From a virus: 26,068 bases of DNA. The DNA lies in the IMG/VR virus record IMGVR_UViG_3300033143_003467, positions 1 through 26,068 of that record. One strand, given 5' to 3'. The notes below the pieces were generated by a model. That model was not told where the DNA came from. It made no database searches and worked only from the letters and a program-made list of their open reading frames with translations. The position numbers were made by a program, and so were the translations under genes. Of the stretch, positions 14,744-21,978 are shown in pieces. Numbering within the stretch: position 1 is the stretch's first letter; each line of letters opens with the position of its first letter.

Positions 14744-15236
14744 CTAATATTTTAAAAAATTCAGGTTCAATATATTCATCTACAATTTTATTTAATTCAT
14801 TTTCATTTAAGGACATTATTAAATCTTCCATTTTTTTAGGAGAAGCATACATATCTTCAAAATTCTTTTGTATATGACCATCTCTTTTAATAAAATCAGC
14901 ATCTATTTTAAAACTATGAGTCAAAATCAATATCTTAAACGAATGATAAAAATCTCCGTCATTAAAAAGAGTTACATTCTTATATCTTAATCCTCTGGCA
15001 ATTTTTCCTAAAAATCTTTTTTTTTCATATATCGTACTAAAGGCATATTTATTATTGCCGACAGACATATCCGTTTTTAAAGTATTTCCGTTGCTGTCTA
15101 TTCCTTTATAATGTAATCTTGTTTTTATTAAATTTAAAATATTTATTTGTACTGATTTTTCTTTTAAGACTTCAATCAAAATCTTATTAGTATCAATTTT
15201 CTTTATATTTGTCGCTATTTCTCCGAATGTTGACAT
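14730..15236 (-). CDS. Tail-region hypothetical protein
   Basis: A 168-residue protein starting MSTFGEIATNIKKIDTNKIL. A central part IKTRLHYKGIDSNGNTLKTD and FSTIYEKKRFLGKIARGLRY suggests an alpha/beta domain, followed by YHSFKILILTHSFKIDADF. The motif KGIDSNGNTLKT resembles the beta-hairpin seen in some head-tail joining or minor tail proteins, but I cannot name a family. The gene starts 4 bp after a strong hairpin with a T tract (15241-15266). It ends overlapping the following gene. Confidence 0.5.
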   Translation of the reverse strand: MSTFGEIATNIKKIDTNKILIEVLKEKSVQINILNLIKTRLHYKGIDSNGNTLKTDMSVGNNKYAFSTIYEKKRFLGKIARGLRYKNVTLFNDGDFYHSFKILILTHSFKIDADFIKRDGHIQKNFEDMYASPKKMEDLIMSLNENELNKIVDEYIEPEFFKILDESL

Positions 15237-15240
15237 AATT

Positions 15241-15266
15241 AAAAAAGGCGGGCTTTATACCCGCCC
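15241..15266 (-). terminator. Terminator-like hairpin inside the late operon
   Basis: On the minus strand GGCGGG-loop-CCCGCC (15265-15260 with 15252-15247) is followed by six Ts (15246-15241). It is the most GC-rich stem of the region. It lies between the 71-residue gene and the 168-residue gene, 4 bp before the latter's ATG, so it probably lets only part of the transcripts continue. Confidence 0.65.
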
Positions 15267-15270
15267 TTTA

Positions 15271-15486
15271 TTATTTGTTTTTAATTTCAGATTTTAAACT
15301 TTTATCAAGATATTTTTCTTTTTTTTCTTTTACTTCTTTCTTCCCGATTGCTTTGTTATATTCCGAAATTGTTAAATCCGGTTTAAATTGTCTGCAATCT
15401 TCAAAAGACGTACCGTTTAAAAACATAACATCAAGTCCGTTTATTTCAAAAAATCCTTTGTACTTTTTAATATCATTTTTTTTCAT
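15271..15486 (-). CDS. Small hypothetical protein, tail region
   Basis: A 71-residue protein starting MKKNDIKKYKGFFEINGLDV. It has a small folded N-terminal part (FEINGLDVMFLNGTSFEDCR) and a very basic lysine/glutamate tail (KKEVKEKKEKYLDKSLKSEI). It follows the major tail protein candidate by 10 bp and is followed by a terminator-like hairpin. In other siphoviruses a small protein here may be a tail chaperone or a tube cofactor; unproved here. Confidence 0.55.
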   Translation of the reverse strand: MKKNDIKKYKGFFEINGLDVMFLNGTSFEDCRQFKPDLTISEYNKAIGKKEVKEKKEKYLDKSLKSEIKNK

Positions 15487-15496
15487 GTCTCAAATT

Positions 15497-16372
15497 TTAA
15501 GGTATAGTTGCTGTAATGTCATTATTTAATTCGTAAAGCTCACCCGTTGCTGACGGTGCTCCGTAACCTCCTGTTAAAACATCCGCGGATGTTTGAGCTG
15601 TAAACGCTAATGTATATACATATCCCGATAAAGTAATACCGGTTACTGTCACTGATGCCGCAGTCGTCTTATTGTACACGACAAAATTACCTGCTCCTAC
15701 TGTATCTAAATCGGTAATACCTTTTTTATTCAAATCTTTTACTGTTATAGGAAATGTTGTTGTCGTCAAAGTTCCCGCAGTAAAAGTCATTGATTTTACG
15801 GTATCAAGTGCTGAGGCGTCAAAGTCAGGTTGTATCAGAGTTGAATATTCTTCAAAATCTTCCAAAGCTGAAAAATGCAATTGCACGTATGCAAATTCTT
15901 TCGGTGCTTGAGATATTAAAGTTGATGTAACTCTGTATTTTACAGCTTCGATAGTGTTCGGAGTTACTTCTTTACAGCTTAAATAGCCTTTACTTGTATA
16001 AAAGATAGCATACAAGTCAGCACCGTCTTTTAGTTGTCCGTAAATTGCTTTTTTACCTGCTAAACTTGAAATCATTTTATAAGTATCAGACGGACGGTCT
16101 GCACTTTCAACTATTTTTTCGCCGGCTGCTCCTTCAATTTCATTCAAAGAACTTTCTCCGGGCTCTACTTTAAAAAATTTAAGATGCATTAATCGATTAG
16201 TCATTGCCAGCAATGCTAATGCGTCCCAAGTTGCCTCTAATTTTGCATTCGCTTCTGTAATTGCGCTTGGTTTCGTTTCAAATAAGAAAACACCTGCATT
16301 GTAACCTGGATTACAAATTGAGCCGCTTTCAATGTTTTGCAGGATTCCCCCGCAAGGATTTGTTGTTGCCAT
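15497..16372 (-). CDS. Major tail protein candidate
   Basis: A 291-residue protein, starting MATTNPCGGILQNIESGSIC. The region 1-190 looks like a tail tube subunit (AIYGQLKDGADLYAIFYTSK; APKEFAYVQLHFSALEDFEE). From about residue 195 there is a separate all-beta domain (FTAGTLTTTTFPITVKDLNK; VTVTGITLSGYVYTLAFTAQ) that could be an Ig-like surface decoration. Place in the order, after connector and tail-completion genes and before pre-tape-measure genes, fits the major tail protein. Evidence is context plus beta-sandwich pattern. Abundant major tail product may explain the strong terminator two genes on. Confidence 0.6.
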   Translation of the reverse strand: MATTNPCGGILQNIESGSICNPGYNAGVFLFETKPSAITEANAKLEATWDALALLAMTNRLMHLKFFKVEPGESSLNEIEGAAGEKIVESADRPSDTYKMISSLAGKKAIYGQLKDGADLYAIFYTSKGYLSCKEVTPNTIEAVKYRVTSTLISQAPKEFAYVQLHFSALEDFEEYSTLIQPDFDASALDTVKSMTFTAGTLTTTTFPITVKDLNKKGITDLDTVGAGNFVVYNKTTAASVTVTGITLSGYVYTLAFTAQTSADVLTGGYGAPSATGELYELNNDITATIP

Positions 16373-16384
16373 TTTTTCTAAATT

Positions 16385-16852
16385 TTAAATTAAACAATAA
16401 TTAGCGTTATCAATTTCTATTCTGATAACATTTACAGGCGTATTAAATTCGTTTTCATCAGCTCTGTAAAATAATTCTTTTCTTTTATATTCTTCAAAAG
16501 ATACTCCTTTTCTTTGTAATTCTTTTACAAGATTATCTCTTATAGTTCGTAATTTAGGCATTTCATTTTCATTTCTTCCGTATGCATCGTATTTAAGATT
16601 TGACCTGTTTACAATCCAAAGAGTTAATAAACATTCATTCATATCTCCGCTTAATTGAATACCTTTTACCGTTTCTTCAAAATTAGTATTCATGTAAATA
16701 AACGGAAACTTTTTATTTTGACCTGATAATATCCGATTCAATGTCGTTGTTTCATTACTAACTTCCAAAATGTCGCCATATCTGAAATAAGGTTCTTTCT
16801 TTTTATCTTGAATGCTTTCAACAGCATTTTCTATTAAATCAATAAATGTCAT
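16385..16852 (-). CDS. Tail completion / head-tail joining candidate
   Basis: A 155-residue protein starting MTFIDLIENAVESIQDKKKE. It contains FPFIYMNTNFEETVKGIQLS and ECLLTLWIVNRSNLKYDAYG, a pattern seen in tail terminator-like subunits: N-terminal helix, then beta strands with a central LWIVNRS strand and a C-terminal VNVIRIEIDN strand. It sits between the connector and tube genes. Overlaps the connector gene by 4 bp. No diagnostic residue; function by position. Confidence 0.55.
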   Translation of the reverse strand: MTFIDLIENAVESIQDKKKEPYFRYGDILEVSNETTTLNRILSGQNKKFPFIYMNTNFEETVKGIQLSGDMNECLLTLWIVNRSNLKYDAYGRNENEMPKLRTIRDNLVKELQRKGVSFEEYKRKELFYRADENEFNTPVNVIRIEIDNANYCLI

Positions 16853-17376
16853 ATTCCGAATAAATTAAGTTTCTCAAATTCTGTAAAATACCAGTTGTCA
16901 AAATCATGATTTTTTAAATAATGATAAACTGTCGGCTCATACAAGTCATTTGATTGTATCTTGTCAATTGCATTATTATATGCCTCATTCATTTTTGATA
17001 CAGGAATAACCTTTTTTGAATTTTTATTATTCAACGAAAGTTCCCCGTTTTCTGCCAATATACTTACTGTATGCCTTTGCCAATAGTAATATATGAAATC
17101 AATTAATACAGGCTCAATTCCTTTGTAATTATAATGAATATCATTAACGATATAATCTGTTCCTTTAACAAAATCAATCCATTTCTGAGTTGTCAGAGCA
17201 CCATCGGTAATATCTTGTGTTAAATTATAATACTCAATATTACCGAGAATTTGTTTTAATATCTTTTCCTGATATTTGTCAATTATCTCATTAAGATATT
17301 CGGTTGCATTTTCAGAACCTGAAAAGATTTTATAAACTTTTCCGTCAAAATCGTTATTTTCAATTAATCTAATCAT
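16849..17376 (-). CDS. Head-tail connector candidate (DUF6712-like)
   Basis: A 175-residue helical protein starting MIRLIENNDFDGKVYKIFSG. Features typical of head-tail connector proteins in Bacteroidota phages: LNEIIDKYQEKILKQILGNI, ALTTQKWIDFVKGTDYI and VLIDFIYYYWQRHTVSILAE, then a C-terminal helix. I recall this pattern from DUF6712-type proteins, but cannot confirm. It would form the ring below the portal. Overlaps the next gene (4 bp) and the previous gene (8 bp). Confidence 0.55.
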   Translation of the reverse strand: MIRLIENNDFDGKVYKIFSGSENATEYLNEIIDKYQEKILKQILGNIEYYNLTQDITDGALTTQKWIDFVKGTDYIVNDIHYNYKGIEPVLIDFIYYYWQRHTVSILAENGELSLNNKNSKKVIPVSKMNEAYNNAIDKIQSNDLYEPTVYHYLKNHDFDNWYFTEFEKLNLFGI

Positions 17377-18145
17377 TTATTAAAATTAAATCAAAACCTG
17401 CACTTCCATCTGTATCTGCTGTACTTGAATTACCCTGCATTTTAATTATAGCAGGACCTTTAATTATAAAAGGCGGGTCAAATTTATGACAAACATAAGA
17501 ATTTCCTTCTGTTACAACGCCCTGCGAATGTTTTACTTTAAATCCGTTTAATCCGGACGTAATTGTGTCATTTATCAATAAATTAGTTAAAATACTCAAA
17601 CTTGTTGCATTTTTATTTACACTTATGTAATATTGTTTCATTACACATGAAACGCCTGACGGAATACCGTATATAGCCATTTGTGTCTGACCTTGTCCGG
17701 TATTAATCTGCGCTGTTACCGTTGCATCTGTATCCGCCGTTGCTATAAGATTACCTGCATTTGTTCCGCCGCTTCCGTATGTCATCATCTTCATTCTGTG
17801 AATTATAACATACTTATTTGCTGTAGGAACATCTGTTGTACCGTTTAATGTAATTATTTCAGATACTTCAGGTGTATCCCAATCTTTTAATCCGTAAATC
17901 TTGATAGTACGAACTCCCGTTCCGGCTGATGCATCATTTACTGATGAACTTACAATCTGATGTGTTCTTGCAACTGTCGGAGCTACCCATATTTGCTGAG
18001 TAGGTGTTGCATCTGCTCTGTCCCAAATATCCGTTGCTGTCGTTTGAACGCCTGACGGTGCTCTGCCGAATTTATTAACAGATTTATGTTTCGGAATTTT
18101 ACCTATCGCAACGTCAATATCGTAACCATTTTTTATATTGCTCAT
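17369..18145 (-). CDS. Probable capsid decoration or head fibre protein
   Basis: A 258-residue protein. It has a pattern I know from marine and environmental phages next to the major capsid gene: FGRAPSGVQTTATDIWDRAD, then IWVAPTVARTHQIVSSSVND, GTGVRTIKIYGLKDWDTPEV, LNGTTDVPTANKYVIIHRMK, then GSGGTNAGNLIATADTDATV. All-beta composition with glycine/threonine-rich loops. Function in those phages is usually listed as structural or hypothetical; decoration of the head is inferred from position and beta content. Start chosen at 18145, 3 bp after the 50-residue gene's stop. Confidence 0.6.
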   Translation of the reverse strand: MSNIKNGYDIDVAIGKIPKHKSVNKFGRAPSGVQTTATDIWDRADATPTQQIWVAPTVARTHQIVSSSVNDASAGTGVRTIKIYGLKDWDTPEVSEIITLNGTTDVPTANKYVIIHRMKMMTYGSGGTNAGNLIATADTDATVTAQINTGQGQTQMAIYGIPSGVSCVMKQYYISVNKNATSLSILTNLLINDTITSGLNGFKVKHSQGVVTEGNSYVCHKFDPPFIIKGPAIIKMQGNSSTADTDGSAGFDLILIND

Positions 18146-18148
18146 AGC

Positions 18149-18301
18149 TTAATTTTTTGCCGGACGACCTGCTTTTTTAACTTTTTTAATTTTGCCGAAT
18201 TTCATTTTTTCAAATCTTTCAGCATCTTTTTTTTCTAAGTCAATTCCTTTACCACAAGTAAATCCGAGTTTTTTATTGTTTTTATTCGGTATGAAAATCA
18301 T
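18149..18301 (-). CDS. Small basic protein with AT-hook-like C-terminus
   Basis: ATG at 18301 to TAA at 18149 encodes 50 residues, starting MIFIPNKNNKKLGFTCGKGI. The C-terminal third is very basic and ends KKAGRPAKN. The GRP core flanked by lysines resembles an AT-hook that binds the minor groove of AT-rich DNA, which would suit this genome. It lies between the major capsid gene's terminator-like hairpin and the decoration gene. Could be packaged DNA-associated or head-completion protein; unproved. Missed by a 60-residue length cut-off. Confidence 0.6.
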   Translation of the reverse strand: MIFIPNKNNKKLGFTCGKGIDLEKKDAERFEKMKFGKIKKVKKAGRPAKN

Positions 18302-18316
18302 AATTAAAAGTTTTAA

Positions 18317-18343
18317 AAGTACCTACCGTCATAGTAGGTACTT
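18317..18343 (-). terminator. Terminator-like hairpin after the major capsid gene
   Basis: A perfect 10-bp inverted repeat AAGTACCTAC/GTAGGTACTT (18317-18326 and 18334-18343) with a 7-base loop. It lies 7 bp past the capsid gene's stop and is followed on the minus strand by an interrupted T-rich tail. It may end part of the transcripts or protect the 3' end of the capsid message, which gives more coat than downstream product. Confidence 0.6.
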
Positions 18344-18349
18344 ATTGGT

Positions 18350-19810
18350 TTATACTGCATTAATTAAAGTTTGTAATGCTGCTAAATTAGCTATTGAGGT
18401 TTCCCCGGCAACGGCTGTTTTATAAGCTCCCAAATCGGCTGGATCTGTTCCTGTTACTCCGGCTGCAATAAGTAAGTTAATTGTCAATTTACTTGCATCA
18501 CTTCCGGTTGCCATTGCCTGAATTAATATTAATGATGCAGCTGCACTTGTTAAAATTGCAATTGCGGCATCAAAACTATCATATACAAAAGCTGAATAAT
18601 CAACTGTTTTAATTCTTGAGGCGTAACGCAAAGAACCGGTAATTGTCAATAAATCGTTCTGTACATCGGTTGCATTTTGTTCCCACACACGAATATCAAT
18701 CGCTCTTTTAAATCGTTTTGCAACTTTTTTCATGTCTGCAATTTCAAAATAACCTACATCAATATCGGTAGTTTCTGATATTACAATCCCTTTAACCTGC
18801 ATTCCGTTAGGCATAATGAAAGGCGGGAAAATATAATTCCCGTTACTATCTTTGTCAATGTCTTGTTCCGCGACATCAATAGGATTCATATATATTTTAT
18901 TCGGAATCCATTTTGTTTTTCCGGAAGACATAATTTGTGCAATTGTAACTCGAATGACATCCCAAACACTGGGAGTGCTTGTCGTTAATCCGTTTGCGTC
19001 AAATTCTACCGATATACCTTGAATAGCTGTAAACAAATCGTCATTTAACGTTGTTAATAATAATTCATTTACAAGCTCATTAACTGCCATTGAAAATTCA
19101 TTCCAATCTTCAAGCATTTCACGGGTAATCTTAGTGTAATTTGCAATTTTCTTGACACTTGTTTCTTGTTTATTATAAGCAACTTCAACAACTCCGAATG
19201 CTCCGTTTTCTGCAACATCTGAGTTCGTTCCGTCAGTTACAGTACCTCTTTCGATCCACGTCCATTTATCCGAGTTTGGAGAAATAGGTGCTAACGTTTG
19301 AACATCTTGAACAAATGTAAGCGGTGTAATCGGTGCTTTTGCAATACCTGATTCTTGGTCATCTTGTAAAAAAGGATAGTTTGATGATGCCGACCATGTC
19401 GTAGTAGTCATCGGTAATGCTTTAATTGACATTTCCGCACTGTTAATATTCGGGTCATCTTTAAATCTTTTTTTCATTCCTTCCCATGCTGATTTTAAAG
19501 CAGCTTCAAAACCTACTTCTTTTTCGCCGATATCTTCAATGATTGTTTTTGAAAGATTTTCAAGTTTTTCATTTACTTGATTTTTAAACGCTTCAAAATC
19601 TTCTTCTTTTTGTAATCCGTCAAGAAATTTATCAAAATCTTCTTTTTTCATTAAATCTTTTGTTATTTCTTTAACATCATTAATGATTTGTTCCTTTTCA
19701 AATTCACTTTTTGCCTCAGAATATTCTTTTATTTCTTCTTCTGAAAGAGTATCTACTTCTTTTATAGATAAAAGGTTAAACTTCCCTTCTTTAATCCAAA
19801 TTTTTTCCAT
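18350..19810 (-). CDS. Major capsid protein, HK97 fold, with delta-like and C-terminal extra domains
   Basis: A 486-residue protein. Residues 1-115 are charged helix (LSEEEIKEYSEAKSEFEKEQ; QVNEKLENLSKTIIEDIGEK), the scaffold-like delta domain removed by the protease after assembly. A linker SIKALPMTTTTWSAS near 128-142 is a likely cleavage zone. The rest matches HK97-type coats: IERGTVTDGTNSDVAENGAF, VAYNKQETSVKKIANYTKIT, EMLEDWNEFSMAVNELVNEL, and the late YFEIADMKKVAKRFKRAIDI and TGSLRYASRIKT strands. After about residue 420 an extra alanine-rich helical module follows (NLLIAAGVTGTDPADLGAYK). The protease gene lies 11 bp upstream. Confidence 0.85.
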   Translation of the reverse strand: MEKIWIKEGKFNLLSIKEVDTLSEEEIKEYSEAKSEFEKEQIINDVKEITKDLMKKEDFDKFLDGLQKEEDFEAFKNQVNEKLENLSKTIIEDIGEKEVGFEAALKSAWEGMKKRFKDDPNINSAEMSIKALPMTTTTWSASSNYPFLQDDQESGIAKAPITPLTFVQDVQTLAPISPNSDKWTWIERGTVTDGTNSDVAENGAFGVVEVAYNKQETSVKKIANYTKITREMLEDWNEFSMAVNELVNELLLTTLNDDLFTAIQGISVEFDANGLTTSTPSVWDVIRVTIAQIMSSGKTKWIPNKIYMNPIDVAEQDIDKDSNGNYIFPPFIMPNGMQVKGIVISETTDIDVGYFEIADMKKVAKRFKRAIDIRVWEQNATDVQNDLLTITGSLRYASRIKTVDYSAFVYDSFDAAIAILTSAAASLILIQAMATGSDASKLTINLLIAAGVTGTDPADLGAYKTAVAGETSIANLAALQTLINAV

Positions 19811-19821
19811 TTGTTTTGTTT

Positions 19822-20619
19822 TTAAATTATTAAATATCTTCTGTTTAATGATTTTTTGATTTCATCAGGTTTTTTGCAAACTGATTTGTCAAAAGAAACA
19901 TCACTTATTGATTCTGCAATTAATTGTTTTAATTGCATATATTGTAATTCATATATTTTTTTGTTGTGGCTATCTTGTCGATTAGCCGTTTTGATTAAAG
20001 CATCCATTTTTTGATACAATCCCTGCAATTGAATTGCTTTATTTTCTGATTTAACCCCCAAAAAGGGAGTTAATTTATTAGCACCAAATGCAACTGCCGA
20101 CCATTCATATAACTTTATTTCGGTTACATCATATCCGAAACCGTTTTTTTCAGCCTCTTCCGGATTAATTAAATCTTTTAAAAAATCATCCCATTTTTCA
20201 CTTTCATTATCAATATAATTAATTTGATTATATCGGAATCCTATCGAATGTTGATTAATTATACCCTCTTTATATTGTTGCAAAGTTTCTTCACCTGCCG
20301 GTGTTTCAAGTAATTTCGCCTCGACATATAAAACAGAATTACCATTAATCATTGCTTCTTTTTCAATTAAAGATTTTCCGTTTAATTGTGTTAAGTCGTG
20401 AAATTTTGCATATAATATCTTATCTGCGGCATCTGATTTCGCACCCCTTTGTTCAATTGATAATTTCGCAACACCGGGACGCAATACATCACTATCAGAA
20501 TCGTAAAAATTATAAGTATTGGCAATTGCTTTTATCGTTCTTCCGCTCTCATCAATTTCTTTATAATCAGATAAATTACTCTTTACTTGATATGATATAT
20601 CTAATTTATTTTTTTTCAT
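19822..20619 (-). CDS. Prohead protease, HK97 type
   Basis: A 265-residue protein. Signature of caudoviral prohead proteases (U35/S78-like): GRTIKAIANTYNFYDSDSDV (about residues 26-45), a catalytic-His region LYAKFHDLTQLNGKS (His74), LYVEAKLLETPAGEETLQQY, then INQHSIGFRY with Ser125 as the likely nucleophile, and LYEWSAVAFGANKLTPFLGV. It trims the delta region of the capsid protein and itself during maturation. The C-terminal 70 residues are helical and probably dispensable for catalysis. Start at 20619 overlaps the portal's stop by 4 bp. Confidence 0.85.
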   Translation of the reverse strand: MKKNKLDISYQVKSNLSDYKEIDESGRTIKAIANTYNFYDSDSDVLRPGVAKLSIEQRGAKSDAADKILYAKFHDLTQLNGKSLIEKEAMINGNSVLYVEAKLLETPAGEETLQQYKEGIINQHSIGFRYNQINYIDNESEKWDDFLKDLINPEEAEKNGFGYDVTEIKLYEWSAVAFGANKLTPFLGVKSENKAIQLQGLYQKMDALIKTANRQDSHNKKIYELQYMQLKQLIAESISDVSFDKSVCKKPDEIKKSLNRRYLII

Positions 20620-21896
20620 TGTATTAAATTTTGGGCGTCTTCAATTTCATATCCGCTTAATTCAAGGAAACTAATTGCATTATCTCTTGTCATTTCTCCT
20701 AAACTTACGGACTTATTAAGATTCATTATTAAATTACTTTCAATTTCAATTTTTTCAACCTTAGTTTTCTCATCAACTGAAAAAACATCAAGACCATCAT
20801 AATTTAATATTATTTTTTCATCACTAAATTTATAAAAATAATTACTCAAACTATTTGTTAAAGCATCTGCAATCGGGAACAACTTTTCTTTGTACATAGA
20901 TTTGCGCGCTTCTTGATAATCTGTACTTTTATATTTATTTGCATTGTTAGAATTTAGTATTGCTGTATCAAATCCCATTACATCGGCAATGATTGTTTTT
21001 ATCATATTTTGTTGTTCCGGCAATAACATATCTTTAATACGTGAGGTTATTGGAACATAATTCACTTTCGTGTTTACAAATGCAATATCGTGCTGACCTG
21101 ATTTACTGCCATAATTTCTAAATGCTTTATGAATGTCCTTTTTTTCTTCCGGTGTAATAGGCATCGACCCAAACTCTCCAAGACTTTCATTTGATACAAA
21201 CCCCTTCATCCCGCCGTTATTCATAAGATTCTGCATTGAATCGTACATTGCAGGAGTTACTTTTAATACTTTTTCAAGTGGTTTTAAAGGACTTAAATAA
21301 TTTAATCTTTTGTTTCTCAAAGATAATGATGTGTTAGCCGTAACTATAATTACATTTTCAGTATTTATTTTAATTTTTTTTGTATCACTGAAATATTCAA
21401 AACATTTTATAGTTTTCTTTAAATCTGTAGCTTCTAATAATTGAATATTTGATATATCTCCGACATACGGACTTACTTTATTACTTCCCAAAACAGATAA
21501 CCCCTTTGCAAATTCGGGCAATCCTTTTGAATTTACATATATATACGATACTCCGTAAGTTATAATATTTTCAAAGAAAGACTGAATAAATTCAGTTTCT
21601 GATTGAAACGGATTTGGTTTTTTTAATAATTTTAAAATATCATTTTCAATTTCTGTTTCATCTTTAAGAATATTAAAAGTCCCAAAAGAAAAAGAACTTG
21701 ACATATATTTAATTATGCTTGAAAGTTCCGGAACTTCTAACAATGCTTTTGCTACATCTTCTTTTTTAGAAAGATTATAAAGAGGAATTGAAACACTTAT
21801 AATTTCGTCAGTTGTAGGTGCTAATGATTTCTTTTGCAGTTCTGCAATTTGTGATTCTAATTTATTTATTGTTTTTTTTGAAGGTATGCCAAACAT
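20616..21896 (-). CDS. Portal protein, HK97 family
   Basis: A 426-residue protein. The N-terminal coiled coil (INKLESQIAELQKK) is followed by the portal wing and stem pattern: ALLEVPELSSIIKYMSSSFS, ILKLLKKPNPFQSETEFIQS, NIITYGVSYIYVNSKG, VIIVTANTSLSLRNKRLNYL SP. The C-terminus has LNSNNANKYKSTDYQEARKS and YKEKLFPIADALTNSLSNYF, a usual HK97-portal ending. It forms the dodecameric vertex for DNA entry. A 16-bp palindromic site and a promoter match lie just upstream, so the structural operon may have its own promoter here. Confidence 0.85.
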   Translation of the reverse strand: MFGIPSKKTINKLESQIAELQKKSLAPTTDEIISVSIPLYNLSKKEDVAKALLEVPELSSIIKYMSSSFSFGTFNILKDETEIENDILKLLKKPNPFQSETEFIQSFFENIITYGVSYIYVNSKGLPEFAKGLSVLGSNKVSPYVGDISNIQLLEATDLKKTIKCFEYFSDTKKIKINTENVIIVTANTSLSLRNKRLNYLSPLKPLEKVLKVTPAMYDSMQNLMNNGGMKGFVSNESLGEFGSMPITPEEKKDIHKAFRNYGSKSGQHDIAFVNTKVNYVPITSRIKDMLLPEQQNMIKTIIADVMGFDTAILNSNNANKYKSTDYQEARKSMYKEKLFPIADALTNSLSNYFYKFSDEKIILNYDGLDVFSVDEKTKVEKIEIESNLIMNLNKSVSLGEMTRDNAISFLELSGYEIEDAQNLIQ

Positions 21897-21907
21897 TGCA
21901 AAATTTT

Positions 21908-21923
21908 TATGTTATACAACATA
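21908..21923. promoter_or_regulatory. 16-bp near-palindromic operator, copy 2
   Basis: On the minus strand the site reads TATGTTGTATAACATA, identical to 2337-2352. It lies 12 bp before the portal ATG and 6 bp after the -7-like box, around the expected transcription start, a normal repressor position. Confidence 0.6.
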
Positions 21924-21929
21924 TTTCTG

Positions 21930-21961
21930 CAAAAGTTAAAATAATAATTTTAAAAAACAAA
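21930..21961 (-). promoter_or_regulatory. Promoter match upstream of the portal gene
   Basis: On the minus strand TTTG (21961-21958), a 19-bp spacer, and TAACTTTTG (21938-21930). The -7 box has one base more than TAnnTTTG. It is in the 82-bp gap between the terminase and portal genes, the only sizeable gap in this part of the operon. Confidence 0.4.
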
Positions 21962-21978
21962 TTTATTTTTTAACAATT

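Noticed and set aside
13895-15486. Programmed -1 frameshift between tail chaperone genes
   Set aside because: No convincing slippery heptamer at the overlap near 14730-14743, and the two overlapping frames each have their own start; the small gene at 15271 is cut off by a terminator.
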